This document shows positions 1-8,193 of a stretch of 64,000 bases of DNA, piece after piece. A program made the position numbers and the translations under genes. Each line of letters opens with the position of its first letter. Position 1 is the stretch's first letter. The notes under the pieces were generated by a model that was given only the letters and a program-made list of their open reading frames with translations, was not told the origin of the DNA and did not search any database. This DNA is from JAPOKJ01 sp031421635. Lineage in GTDB: Bacteria > Pseudomonadota > Gammaproteobacteria > Burkholderiales > Burkholderiaceae_E. The stretch is taken from contig JANOPA010000072.1 in the NCBI GenBank assembly GCA_031421635.1, positions 1-64,000 on the forward strand, in the 5' to 3' direction.

Positions 1-92
1 CCCTAGGCTATGCCAAACCAGAGTCCATCGAGAACACGCTCATTACTGAACGCGAGCCATTAGAAAGCTTTGCTTCTTTTCGAGGTTTTTAA
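1..92 (+). CDS. 3' end of an unidentified gene (cut by window edge)
   Basis: The first 92 bases hold an open frame (codons from base 3) that ends in TAA at 90-92. The last residues read ...ESIENTLITEREPLESF ASFRGF, which looks like ordinary protein sequence and has no internal stop. The 5' part is outside the window. I do not recognise the family. The peptidase gene follows on the same strand after about 95 AT-rich bases, so the two are probably separate transcription units. Confidence 0.45.
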   Translation, partial: LGYAKPESIENTLITEREPLESFASFRGF

Positions 93-187
93 GCCAAGTA
101 CCTGATTTGTTTTAATTATTTAGAAAATATTAAGAACTTAGGTCAATTTAGTTGCTACACTTCGGAAAAGTCTCCTGGGTGTGGGTT

Positions 188-1570
188 GTGAAGAAACAAA
201 AGAGAAATTGGCGTACAGTCGCTTGGTCGAGCTGTTTGGGTCTTTGCTTTGCCCTTTCCTCTGTCTTTGCGTCGCACGAGGCGTTGGCGCGGAACGGCGA
301 ATCCACAAAAAAAGCGGCCAAGCACCCTGGGACTAAAAACGCATTTAAAGGTGGCAATAAAAACGCTACAAAAAGTGCCACAAAAGGGGCCACAAAAGGT
401 GCCACAAACGGTGCCGCCAAATTAGACCTTAAGACGTCGGCCAATAAATTAGCCAAGGCGGGAGCCGGCCGGATCAGCGTGACTCAAACGTCGACGAAAG
501 CTTCAAAGTCGGCACAAGGTTCTGCTTCTCAGTCGAAAATTCTCAGGACTCCGCTCGCTGGGCAAAAACTGAGCAAAGCTCAGCGTCTAGCCGCCTTGAA
601 ACAGGAGCGCAACGCTAAGTATGCTTCTCGTCATGGAGATCGAGTACAACGCGTGAGTCAGATTGTGCGAGTCATTGAACCCGCTAAACCGAGCCTGGGG
701 CAGGCCATTGGACTGCATTCGATCGATGACCCTCTCGGTTTGAAATCGTCGGTGGCCTTGGTGGCCGATGCGCAAACGGGTCAGGTGCTCTACGAAAAAA
801 ATGGTGGTGTAGTCCTCCCGATTGCATCGATCACAAAATTGATGACCGCGATGGTTGTTTTGGACTCGAAGGCCAATTTGCAGGCTAGTCTGGAGGTCAC
901 TGAAGATGATCGCGACCAAGAGCGCAACAGTCGCTCGCGTTTGCCTATGGGCTCACGTCTGACCCGTTTAGAACTCCTGAATCTTGCACTGATGTCGTCT
1001 GAGAATCGGGCAGCTAGCGCACTGGGGCGTCATCATCCAGGCGGTGACGTCGCATTCGTCCAAGAAATGAATGCCAAGGCCAAAGTGCTCGGCTTGACCG
1101 ACACCGCTTTCACGGAAAGCACCGGCCTGTCCAGTGCAAATGTTTCGACCGCACGAGACTTGGCCAAGCTAGTGCAGGGTGCCGCCCGATATCCCTTAAT
1201 TCGCGAGTTGTCGACAGTCGCGGAGTTGACGGTAGATACGGGTAGTCGGCAAATCACTTTTCGCAACACCAATCGTTTGGTGGGTGCGGAATCATGGGGC
1301 GTACAGCTTCAAAAAACCGGCTATATTTCTGAAGCAGGCCAATGCTTGGTGATGATAGCGCGCTGGGCGGACCGCCCTGTCATTATGGTGTTTTTGGATT
1401 CTATTGGACGACATTCTCGCCTTGGCGACGCACAACGGGTACGCGAATGGTTGGACTCTCGCGGATCAGAACAAAGAACCCAGGAGCCACGTGGCCAAGA
1501 GCCGCGCGCCAAGCTGCAGAATCAGTCGCGCAATCTGAAATCAGTCACGCGCATCGAAGCCCAAGGCTGA
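188..1570 (+). CDS. pbpG: D-alanyl-D-alanine endopeptidase / carboxypeptidase-like (penicillin-binding S11 family)
   Basis: A periplasmic serine peptidase of the low-molecular-weight penicillin-binding protein class, which trims or cuts peptidoglycan cross-links. All three active-site motifs are visible: SITK (Ser214, Lys217), SEN (Ser271-Asn273) and KTG (Lys376). The N-terminus is a basic start (KKQKR) and a hydrophobic signal peptide ending near FASHEALA. Between signal and catalytic domain lies an unusual basic linker of roughly 150 residues rich in Lys, Ala, Thr and Ser. The catalytic domain itself is about 280 residues, normal for the family. Start: GTG at 188 places the lysine-rich n-region first; TTG at 152 and GTG at 179 are also possible. 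The 3' end overlaps the convergent IclR gene by 30 bases. Family is sure; PbpG rather than DacA is less so. Confidence 0.85.
   Translation: MKKQKRNWRTVAWSSCLGLCFALSSVFASHEALARNGESTKKAAKHPGTKNAFKGGNKNATKSATKGATKGATNGAAKLDLKTSANKLAKAGAGRISVTQTSTKASKSAQGSASQSKILRTPLAGQKLSKAQRLAALKQERNAKYASRHGDRVQRVSQIVRVIEPAKPSLGQAIGLHSIDDPLGLKSSVALVADAQTGQVLYEKNGGVVLPIASITKLMTAMVVLDSKANLQASLEVTEDDRDQERNSRSRLPMGSRLTRLELLNLALMSSENRAASALGRHHPGGDVAFVQEMNAKAKVLGLTDTAFTESTGLSSANVSTARDLAKLVQGAARYPLIRELSTVAELTVDTGSRQITFRNTNRLVGAESWGVQLQKTGYISEAGQCLVMIARWADRPVIMVFLDSIGRHSRLGDAQRVREWLDSRGSEQRTQEPRGQEPRAKLQNQSRNLKSVTRIEAQG
364..411 (+). repeat. 12-bp tandem repeat inside the peptidase linker
   Basis: Four imperfect 12-base units of the type GCCACAAAAGGT lie head to tail and encode ATKS-ATKG-ATKG-ATNG. 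The unit keeps the reading frame, so copy number can change without breaking the protein. It lengthens the basic linker between the signal peptide and the catalytic domain. Confidence 0.7.
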
Positions 1571-2329
1571 GGAAATGCCGGCCGCGGTTTGGCACAGTCG
1601 ATCAATCCAGTCATCTTGATGGAAGTCGGCTGGGGCCGAGATAGACAAACCCGCAATGAGTTTACCCTGATCGTCTCGAATTCCTGCCGCAACGCAGCGC
1701 ACGCCAAGCTCCAGCTCTTCATTGTCCCGGGCAAAACCACGGGCTCTCACCAGGGCTAATTCTCGCTCAAGTAACGCGACTTCGGTAATACTGTTTTTGG
1801 TGTGACCGGCGAGGCCCGTGCGGGTAGCATAGGCTCGGACATTCTTACTATCGTCCGCCGCCAAAAAGAGTTTTCCCACCGAGGTTAAATGCAGGGGGGC
1901 GCGCCCGCCGACCGCCCGCACCACTTGCATGCCAGAGCGCTCCGACAGGGCCCGTTCGATGTAAACGATTTCGTCGGCCTGACGAATCGACAAATTAATC
2001 GGTTGGCCTGTAGCCCGGTGTAATTCGCGCATCGGGCCCATGGCGGCGTCGCGCACATTGAGGCGTGCCTTAACGAGATTGCCTAGCTCGAGCAGCCGAA
2101 TGCCTAATTGATAGGTTCCTGGCTCGGTGCGATCAACAAAACGTGCGGTGACCAAGTCATTTAATATTCTATGACTTGTTGAAGGATGTAGCCCGGTATT
2201 AGCGGATAATTCCTTTAAGCTCACTGGATCAGGATGCGCGGCGAGTTCGTCCAAAAGGCTCACCAGGCGCTCGATTACTTGAATCGCGCTCTTGCCGGAG
2301 TTTGCTGATGTCGTTCTAGGTCGGGCCAT
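1541..2329 (-). CDS. IclR family transcriptional regulator
   Basis: A 262-residue IclR-type repressor/activator. The N-terminal winged helix-turn-helix (about residues 12-75) contains the typical SLKELSANTGLHPSTSHRIL pattern, followed by the effector-binding domain (about 85-255) with the family's GRRAPLHLTS-like and ELGVRCVAAGI segments. It is divergent from the nitrile hydratase alpha gene, with only about 43 bases between the two ATG codons, so it most likely controls that operon; the effector (a nitrile, amide or acid) is unknown. Its 3' end overlaps the end of the peptidase gene by 30 bases in convergent orientation. ATG at 2329 is the natural start, directly before the MARPRTT n-terminus. 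Confidence 0.88.
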   Translation of the reverse strand: MARPRTTSANSGKSAIQVIERLVSLLDELAAHPDPVSLKELSANTGLHPSTSHRILNDLVTARFVDRTEPGTYQLGIRLLELGNLVKARLNVRDAAMGPMRELHRATGQPINLSIRQADEIVYIERALSERSGMQVVRAVGGRAPLHLTSVGKLFLAADDSKNVRAYATRTGLAGHTKNSITEVALLERELALVRARGFARDNEELELGVRCVAAGIRDDQGKLIAGLSISAPADFHQDDWIDRLCQTAAGISSALGFDARD

Positions 2330-2372
2330 GATGCAGTGCGGAAATTAATTGTCTTTTATACCACCAAGTGAA

Positions 2373-3008
2373 ATGCAAGTCACTAATCAACAAAATACAA
2401 GTCTAAGTTTAGACAAGCTGTCGCGTGACCCCGCAGCGCGTGTAGCGGCCCTTGAGTCGGTCTTGATCGCCAAGGGTTATGTGGACCCGCTGGCTATCGA
2501 TGTGATTATCGATACCTATCAAAATAAGGTTGGGCCGCGTTATGGCGCCAAGGTGATCGCGCGCGCCTGGACTGAGCCAGAGTTCAAAGCTTGGCTACTA
2601 CGCGATGCTACCGCGGCGATTTCGTCGATGGGTTATACCGGTCGCCAAGGCGAGCACATGACGGTTTTGGAAAATACGCCCGACATTCACAACATGGTGG
2701 TATGTACGCTTTGTTCCTGCTACCCCTTGCCTGTGCTGGGATTGCCACCGGTTTGGTACAAATCGCCTGCCTACCGCTCCAAGGCTGTGGTTAACCCGCT
2801 CGGCGTATTGAAGGACTTTGGACGAGAGCTTCCTGCCCATGTGCGCATCAAGGTGTGGGACTCAACCGCTGAGATTCGCTATCTCGTGTTGCCAATGCAG
2901 CCCGAGGCCTCGAAAGGTCTGAACGCTGAAGCCCTTGAGGCTTGGGTGAGTCGCGATTCAATGATCGGTACAGGGTTCGCCGAGGCTCCCTTGGAAGCAA
3001 AAGTATGA
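2373..3008 (+). CDS. nthA: Nitrile hydratase alpha subunit, cobalt type
   Basis: Catalytic subunit of nitrile hydratase, which hydrates nitriles to amides in the cytoplasm. The metal-binding claw V-C-T-L-C-S-C is present with Cys111, Cys114, Cys116 and Ser115. Thr in the third position is the mark of Co(III) enzymes, while iron enzymes have Ser there. In the known enzymes the second and third Cys are oxidised to sulfinic and sulfenic acid. Length (211 residues) is normal. I prefer ATG at 2373 over an upstream TTG at 2349 because the protein then starts at the usual place; no strong ribosome site is visible. The stop overlaps the beta start (ATGA), so alpha and beta are translationally coupled. 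No amidase gene lies next to it. Confidence 0.93.
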   Translation: MQVTNQQNTSLSLDKLSRDPAARVAALESVLIAKGYVDPLAIDVIIDTYQNKVGPRYGAKVIARAWTEPEFKAWLLRDATAAISSMGYTGRQGEHMTVLENTPDIHNMVVCTLCSCYPLPVLGLPPVWYKSPAYRSKAVVNPLGVLKDFGRELPAHVRIKVWDSTAEIRYLVLPMQPEASKGLNAEALEAWVSRDSMIGTGFAEAPLEAKV

Positions 3009-3670
3009 ATGGTCCGCAAGATTTAGGGGGTATGCAAGCTTTCGGTGCCGTGAACCCTGAGCCTTTGCAACCGATTTTCCATGCGCCTTGGGAAGCACGC
3101 GCTATGGCTTTAGTGGTGGCCATGGGTGCGACCGGTTCCTGGAATATTGATCGCTCCCGTTTTCGCAGGGAGAGCTTGCCTCCGGCGGTTTATTACACCA
3201 GCAGCTACTACGAGATTTGGATGGGGGGCCTAGAGGGCTTGCTCGAAGAAAACGGTCTCGTGTCAGGTGAAGAACTGGCCGCCAGTTGCGCCTTGGGTGA
3301 GGCCAAGCCCATAAAAAAAACCTTGAAAATGCAGGAAGTTGAGGCGACCTTGTCGCGCGGCTCTCCAACTAATCGCGATCTTCCTCTGAAGGCGCCCAAG
3401 TTCACCGCTGGCGACTGGATCGTGACCATTAACGAGCATCCAAGTCATCACACCCGCTTGCCGCGCTATGCACGTGGCAAGGCCGGAAAAGTGCTCGCCT
3501 GCCATGGCTTCCATGTCTTTCCGGATAGCAATGCACAAGGCCTTGGGGAAGACCCTCAAGCTCTCTATACAGTGGAGTTTGATGGCCATGCCCTATGGGG
3601 CCAACAAACGAGCGCCGCCAGCGTTTGCGTGGATTGTTTTGAGTCTTATTTGCAGCCCTTTCCTAAATGA
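3005..3670 (+). CDS. nthB: Nitrile hydratase beta subunit
   Basis: Non-metal subunit that pairs with alpha to form the active-site pocket. The start MNGPQDLGGMQAFG is the classical N-terminus of this family, which fixes ATG at 3005, 63 bases inside the longer open frame. The C-terminal SH3-like part is present with the typical pattern GDWIVTINEHPSHHTRLPRY and a C-terminal VEFDGHALWG segment. Length is 221 residues, usual for the family. It overlaps alpha by 4 bases and the accessory gene by 4 bases (ATGA at both borders), so the three genes form one tightly coupled operon. Confidence 0.93.
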   Translation: MNGPQDLGGMQAFGAVNPEPLQPIFHAPWEARAMALVVAMGATGSWNIDRSRFRRESLPPAVYYTSSYYEIWMGGLEGLLEENGLVSGEELAASCALGEAKPIKKTLKMQEVEATLSRGSPTNRDLPLKAPKFTAGDWIVTINEHPSHHTRLPRYARGKAGKVLACHGFHVFPDSNAQGLGEDPQALYTVEFDGHALWGQQTSAASVCVDCFESYLQPFPK

Positions 3671-4059
3671 GTAATACGCCGCCAAAACAAATGGAGGGTG
3701 CGCCCATCCTGCCCGGTATGGATGAGGCTTGGCAGACACATTTGTTTGCGCTCACCGTGCATCTCAATGAGCGTGGACTTTTCTCGTGGACAACTTGGGG
3801 GCAGTATTTCGGGCCCGCGCTCAAAGCTGAATATCCAGAGGTGGGTGATATGAAAAACACCCACGATTCTAAGGTGAACCGGCATTATTTTCTCGCCTGG
3901 CAAGCCGCTCTGGAGCAATTGCTATCCGATCTGGAAATTGCTTTACCTCTTGACATTGGCATGCGTGCGCAGGCGCAAGGCTGTTATCCCCGGGTGGCTC
4001 GTGCGCCCATGGTTTTTAGAGCTCTTGCACAAAGTCCAGGCAAGACAGGTCCGGCGTAA
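3667..4059 (+). CDS. Nitrile hydratase accessory protein (P14K / cobalt-insertion activator type)
   Basis: A 130-residue protein of the nitrile hydratase accessory family, which resembles a shortened beta subunit N-terminus. In characterised cobalt enzymes the partner swaps alpha subunits carrying cobalt into the apoenzyme. Visible family features are the opening P-x-F/L-P-G-M-x-E-A-W-x-x-x-x-F-A-L-T and the aromatic stretch GLFSWTTWGQYFG. It overlaps the beta gene by 4 bases. The last 76 bases lie antisense to the 3' end of pyrD, so the final 25 residues are encoded across the opposing gene. That tail may be non-essential; the family is variable there. Confidence 0.85.
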   Translation: MSNTPPKQMEGAPILPGMDEAWQTHLFALTVHLNERGLFSWTTWGQYFGPALKAEYPEVGDMKNTHDSKVNRHYFLAWQAALEQLLSDLEIALPLDIGMRAQAQGCYPRVARAPMVFRALAQSPGKTGPA

Positions 4060-5033
4060 ATTAAGCCAGTATAAAGTTGCACTAAGTCGGCACCTGACTC
4101 CATTTTGCTGAGCGCATCGCGCGCCGACATGATGCCGCCCACGCCGATAATGGGAAAGCCGCCAGGGAGTAAGCGGCGCAAGCGACGAATCACTTGATTG
4201 GATGCTTCAAGAAGGGGCGCACCGGAAAGCCCTCCGACTTCGTCCGCATGAATTTGCCCCGTGACCGCGCTGCGAGACAGCGTGGTATTGGTTGCAATCA
4301 CAGCATCCATTCCAAATTCGGGTAAGAGCTCTGCAATGACGGCGATCTGGTCCGAATCCAAATCCGGCGCGATCTTGATCGCGATGGGGACCTTGCGCCC
4401 ATCGCGCTTAGCCAATTTGGCACGTGATTGCTTTAAGCCCGACAAGAGTTTTGAGAGCTCGTCGGCACCCTGCAGTTGGCGCAAGTTCTTGGTATTGGGC
4501 GAGGAGATATTGACAGTGATATAGCTCGCATAGGGATGCACTTTATCGAGTCCGAGGAGGTAGTCGTCCAGGGCGTTTTCAATGGGTGTTGCGGCGTTCT
4601 TGCCAATATTGAGTCCTAACACGCCCTTAAATTGAGTACGCCTGATGTTCTCGATGAAGTTGTCTACACCTAAATTGTTGAACCCAAGACGATTGATCAA
4701 GGCATTGCGCTCGGGGATCCGAAACATGCGCGGTTTGGGGTTGCCTGGCTGTGGCTTGGGCGTTACTGTGCCTACTTCGATAAAGCCAAAGCCCATTGCA
4801 TCCAGTCCGCTGACATGCGCCCCGTTTTTATCAAGACCGGCTGCCAATCCGACTCGATTTGGGAACTCAATGCCCATGAGTGTGACGGGATCCTTTACCC
4901 TTGGCCCAGCCATCACCTTGATCGCCATTCGCGGCGGCAAGTAGTCGAGCGACTTTAAGGTGCTGTCATGCGCCCACTCGGGGTCGGTTGCGAAAAGGAG
5001 GGGTTTTGCAAGGGAGTATAGGCCGGAGGTCAT
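3984..5033 (-). CDS. pyrD: Dihydroorotate dehydrogenase (quinone), class 2
   Basis: Membrane-associated flavoenzyme that oxidises dihydroorotate to orotate with quinone as acceptor, in pyrimidine synthesis. The 349-residue length and the N-terminal helical extension (MTSGLYSLAKPLLFATDPEWAH) place it in class 2. FMN-site and catalytic segments are visible: VGLAAGLDKNG, NRLGFNNLG, YITVNISSPNT (with the catalytic Ser) and the C-terminal PIIGVGGIMS and GADLVQLYTG. It is the last gene of the minus-strand run nudix-aat-bpt-pyrD, 17 bases after bpt. Its 3' end overlaps the convergent nitrile hydratase accessory gene by 76 bases. Confidence 0.95.
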   Translation of the reverse strand: MTSGLYSLAKPLLFATDPEWAHDSTLKSLDYLPPRMAIKVMAGPRVKDPVTLMGIEFPNRVGLAAGLDKNGAHVSGLDAMGFGFIEVGTVTPKPQPGNPKPRMFRIPERNALINRLGFNNLGVDNFIENIRRTQFKGVLGLNIGKNAATPIENALDDYLLGLDKVHPYASYITVNISSPNTKNLRQLQGADELSKLLSGLKQSRAKLAKRDGRKVPIAIKIAPDLDSDQIAVIAELLPEFGMDAVIATNTTLSRSAVTGQIHADEVGGLSGAPLLEASNQVIRRLRRLLPGGFPIIGVGGIMSARDALSKMESGADLVQLYTGLIYAGPVLPGLCARALKTMGARATRG

Positions 5034-5050
5034 GACCGGATTTTACCGGG

Positions 5051-5827
5051 TCAGGAATTGAGGTCTAAAGATGCCCGATTATTTTGACGGTTGTTTTGAT
5101 GGTTAGCCTGACGTTCCCACTCGCCGTTGAGTAACAACTCCGTCGGCTTGAACCGGCTTTTGTATTGCATTTTTGCGCTTTGTTCAATCCAGTAACCAAG
5201 ATACAAGTAATGCAGTTTGAGCTGTTTGGCCTGCTCAATCTGCCAGAGCACGGCATAGGTGCCGTAACTGGAATTTGCCTCATGCGGATCGAAGAACGTG
5301 TAGACCGAGGAAAGCCCATCGTTGAGGAGATCGATAATGGAGACGATGCGCAAGCGCCCTTCGGCATCTCGAAACTCGACTAAACGTGAATTTACCCGGC
5401 TTTGCAAGAGAAACTGAGCATATTGCTCGCGGCTATCTTGATCCATTCCGCCGCCCGAATGGCGAGAAGACTGGTAGCGCAAATAAAGGTCGTAATGCTC
5501 CGGCACAAATCCAAGCCGCGCCACTAAGGGCCGCAAGTTCGCATGCTTTTTGGCCGCGCGAGCCTGACTGCGGTCGGGCCCAAATTCATGGACTGGAACG
5601 CGCAGAGGCACGCAAGCTCGGCAGCCATCGCAGTGGGGGCGATAAGTGAAGACGCCACTTCGGCGAAAACCGCTTCGCACCAACTCGCTGTAAACGTCGG
5701 AATTGATCAGATGGTTCGGGGTCGCTACCTGAGAACGCGCTTGTAACCCCGGCAGATAGCTGCAAGGGTAGGGGGCCGTTGCATAAAACTGCAGGGCTGA
5801 AAACGGTAGTTCTTTAAGTTGCGTCAT
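5051..5827 (-). CDS. bpt: Aspartate/glutamate leucyltransferase
   Basis: Transfers leucine from Leu-tRNA to N-terminal Asp or Glu of proteins, making them substrates of ClpS-ClpAP in the bacterial N-degron pathway. The 258-residue protein has the N-terminal ATE domain with its cysteine set (PCSYLPG near residue 22; CDGCRACVPLRVP near 67-79) and the GNAT-like C-terminal domain with YLGYWI and MQYKSRFKP. It was historically named an arginyltransferase (ate), but the bacterial enzymes use leucine. It sits between aat and pyrD, an arrangement common in betaproteobacteria; the gap to aat is 53 bases. Confidence 0.93.
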   Translation of the reverse strand: MTQLKELPFSALQFYATAPYPCSYLPGLQARSQVATPNHLINSDVYSELVRSGFRRSGVFTYRPHCDGCRACVPLRVPVHEFGPDRSQARAAKKHANLRPLVARLGFVPEHYDLYLRYQSSRHSGGGMDQDSREQYAQFLLQSRVNSRLVEFRDAEGRLRIVSIIDLLNDGLSSVYTFFDPHEANSSYGTYAVLWQIEQAKQLKLHYLYLGYWIEQSAKMQYKSRFKPTELLLNGEWERQANHQNNRQNNRASLDLNS

Positions 5828-5880
5828 CGCTATGCTTAAAGCGCTTTAGGTCGAAGCTTATTCATCAAAGTAGTCTTCAA

Positions 5881-6651
5881 TCATTGGTCTTCAATATTGG
5901 GCCAGTCCATTCGCCCTTGAGCATCACACAATTCTTGCCACGGGGCCGTCGACTGATTCATTAAATCTTTCGTGCGCTCCAAAAAACGAGTGCGCGAGAT
6001 TTCGCTGGCCCCAAAGGACGCAAGATGGCGAGTGTTTTGCTGGCAGTCTAGCATGGTAAAACCCATCCGCACTAAGCTTTTTACGAGCGTGAGAAACGCT
6101 AGTTTTGAGGCGTCTGTGCGTAGGGTAAACATCGACTCCCCGAAAAACATTCTGCCTATCGCCACGCCATACAGGCCAGCGACAAGCTCAGGCTCTTGAT
6201 CGCTGGAGTGCGCTTCGGGCCGCTCCCAGACCTCAATACTATGAGCAAGGCCCTTATGATGCAGGCCAGTGTATGCAGAGATGATGTCCTCAGTTATCCA
6301 GGACCCGCTTTGACCATCACGGGGGGCGGCGCAGCCGCGCATCACCCGGCTGAAGCATTGGTCGAGGGTTAAGCTCCAGCACCCTTGCGATTTCACTCGG
6401 GTAAGCGTTTTGCGCAGCGAACGGTGCAGCTTAAAGTTTTCAAATGAAAGCACCATTCGAGGGTTCGGGCTCCACCAAAGGACGGGTTGGCCAGGGCTGT
6501 ACCACGGGAAAATCCCGTTTGAGTAGGCTTCCAGCAGTCTTTCGGCGCTTAAATCTCGCCCGGCGCAAAGTAAGCCGTTCGGGTCAATCCACGCCTCTTG
6601 CGGGTCAGGCAAAGCCTGGTGAGGTTCAATCCAGGGCAGCGGTTGACGCAA
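5881..6651 (-). CDS. aat: Leucyl/phenylalanyl-tRNA--protein transferase
   Basis: Adds Leu or Phe from charged tRNA to N-terminal Lys or Arg of proteins, the second entry route into the N-degron pathway. The 256-residue protein has the diagnostic segments PNGLLCAGRDLSAERLLEAY, NGIFPWYSPGQPVLWWSP and GGESMF-like FFGESMFTLRTDASK, and ends in the usual region MLDCQQNTRHLASFGA. It starts 9 bases after the Nudix gene and is followed by bpt, so both N-degron transferases are likely co-transcribed. Confidence 0.95.
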   Translation of the reverse strand: MRQPLPWIEPHQALPDPQEAWIDPNGLLCAGRDLSAERLLEAYSNGIFPWYSPGQPVLWWSPNPRMVLSFENFKLHRSLRKTLTRVKSQGCWSLTLDQCFSRVMRGCAAPRDGQSGSWITEDIISAYTGLHHKGLAHSIEVWERPEAHSSDQEPELVAGLYGVAIGRMFFGESMFTLRTDASKLAFLTLVKSLVRMGFTMLDCQQNTRHLASFGASEISRTRFLERTKDLMNQSTAPWQELCDAQGRMDWPNIEDQ

Positions 6652-6660
6652 GTTCTGGTC

Positions 6661-7260
6661 TCACTTGCGCATCGGCGCAATCATAGCTTTTTGGTGAGGG
6701 GTAAACGCTTTTAAATTAGGAACTTCTACTGCACCAGTTCCAGCGGCAACAAAGCTAGGCAAAGAGCCGTTTAGTCGATCCTCGAAGTACCAGCGTAAGG
6801 TGTTTTTCACGGTCGGGAAAGCCAGCTCGTCCCAAGGAATCTCATGCTCGTCGAATAGCCTTGCTTCCAAGGTCTCTTCGCCAGGGTCTAAAGCCGCAGT
6901 GCGCATGAGTGCCAAATAAAAGACGTGAACCTGATGCACATGGGGTACATCCAACACTGAAAACAAAGCGCCAATATCGATCTGGGCACCCGCTTCTTCT
7001 ACGGTCTCACGGGTTGCGCCCTCCGCTACGGATTCCCCGTTTTCCATAAAGCCAGCAGGTAAGGTCCAAAAACCGTAGCGCGGCTCGATGGCTCTTTTGC
7101 AAAGAAGCACTTTGCCTTCGAACACCGGGACCGTACCCACTACCAGGCGCGGATTCTCATAGTGAATCGCTCCACAGCCCTCGCAACAATAGCGGGGGCG
7201 GTTATCCCCGGCAGGAACTTTATGGACGACAGCTTGGCCGCAAGAAGAGCAAAATTTCAC
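6661..7260 (-). CDS. Nudix hydrolase with N-terminal zinc ribbon
   Basis: A 199-residue nucleotide-diphosphate hydrolase. Residues 4-29 form a zinc ribbon (C4-x2-C7 and C26-x2-C29) and residues about 37-160 the Nudix fold. The Nudix box G-x5-E-x7-R-E-x2-E-E-x-G is complete (GFMENGESVAEGATRETVEEAG). This architecture is known for NADH pyrophosphatase-like and ADP-ribose type enzymes; the substrate cannot be read from the sequence. It is the first gene of the aat-bpt-pyrD run. Its start is 118 bases from the divergent initiator tRNA, so both promoters share this gap. Confidence 0.88.
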   Translation of the reverse strand: MKFCSSCGQAVVHKVPAGDNRPRYCCEGCGAIHYENPRLVVGTVPVFEGKVLLCKRAIEPRYGFWTLPAGFMENGESVAEGATRETVEEAGAQIDIGALFSVLDVPHVHQVHVFYLALMRTAALDPGEETLEARLFDEHEIPWDELAFPTVKNTLRWYFEDRLNGSLPSFVAAGTGAVEVPNLKAFTPHQKAMIAPMRK

Positions 7261-7357
7261 GTTCAGAGTTTAACAGTGCCTTCAATGCCTACTCTTGTTT
7301 TGGCGAAACCTTTGGCCGTGAATTTACGGGGCGCGCACGATCAAGCAATAACTGTGC

Positions 7358-7363
7358 TAGAAT
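7358..7363 (+). promoter_or_regulatory. -10 box of the initiator tRNA gene
   Basis: TAGAAT lies 15 bases before the first tRNA base, as expected for a stable RNA promoter. No good -35 match is seen 16-18 bases upstream, so this is only moderately supported. Confidence 0.45.
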
Positions 7364-7378
7364 GCAAGGCTTAACGGA

Positions 7379-7455
<77 letters not shown>

Positions 7456-7462
7456 ACATTCA

Positions 7463-7495
7463 AGGATTTACAGCATTGGCGGTAAATCCTTTTTT
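7463..7495 (+). terminator. Intrinsic terminator of tRNA-fMet
   Basis: A perfect 9-bp stem, AGGATTTAC (7463-7471) with GTAAATCCT (7482-7490), encloses a 10-base loop and is followed by TTTTT. It lies 8 bases after the tRNA CCA end. Confidence 0.88.
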
Positions 7496-7554
7496 GTTTA
7501 AAAAGTACCCTGTGCTGCATAATTGCGCCTCTAAGAAAAGATGAGGAGAAAATA

Positions 7555-8157
7555 ATGTCCGCAGGTGGCTTTCATGTCCATGGTCCCCACGATCACGAAA
7601 TCGAACACGCTATCCAAGGTCATCATGGTGATGCTGCACACGATCCCAAAAGTGGGAGGATGACCAGTCAGATTGCGCTCTTTACGGCCATTATTGCAAC
7701 GGTCGGCGCGATCTTTGGGTATATGGGCGGCGCAACCCAGGCCAATGCGGGTTTGTTTAAAAACAATGCCGCGATCAAGAAAACTGAAGCCTCTAATCAG
7801 TGGAATTATTACCAGGCCAAAAGTGGCAAACAGAATCTTGCCGAGTTAGCGCTAGAGATTGTGCCGGTCGAGCGCAAATCCAATTATCAAGACGAGATCA
7901 AGCGCTACAAAGAAGAGAAAGGCCAGATCAAGAAGGATGCCGAGAAGCTAGAAGCGGAAGCAAAGAGTTGGGATCAGCGCTCAGACGAGCAAATGCACCA
8001 ACATCACCGTTGGGCTCAGGCGACCACGGTTTTGCAGATCGCCATTGCGATGGCGGCAATCGCTTTGTTGACTCGTAAAAAATGGCTGGAGTGGGCCATG
8101 TTTGTGGCAGGCGGGTTAGGGGCGGTCATTGGTGGGCTGGCTTTTCTCCACATTTAA
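7555..8157 (+). CDS. DUF4337 family membrane protein
   Basis: A 200-residue protein of unknown function. The N-terminus is His-rich (HVHGPHDHEIEHAIQGHHGD). One transmembrane helix follows (about residues 42-62, IALFTAIIATVGAIFGYMGG), then a long charged, coiled-coil-like segment (about 75-155), and two further helices at the end (about 157-200). This matches the DUF4337 layout. A good ribosome site, GAGGAG, precedes the ATG by 8 bases. The gene stands alone between the tRNA terminator and the structured gap before scpB. The His-rich start suggests metal binding, but that is a guess. Confidence 0.8.
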   Translation: MSAGGFHVHGPHDHEIEHAIQGHHGDAAHDPKSGRMTSQIALFTAIIATVGAIFGYMGGATQANAGLFKNNAAIKKTEASNQWNYYQAKSGKQNLAELALEIVPVERKSNYQDEIKRYKEEKGQIKKDAEKLEAEAKSWDQRSDEQMHQHHRWAQATTVLQIAIAMAAIALLTRKKWLEWAMFVAGGLGAVIGGLAFLHI

Positions 8158-8193
8158 AGCGCGCACCCTTCAGCCGGGTGCTATACTCGCGCC

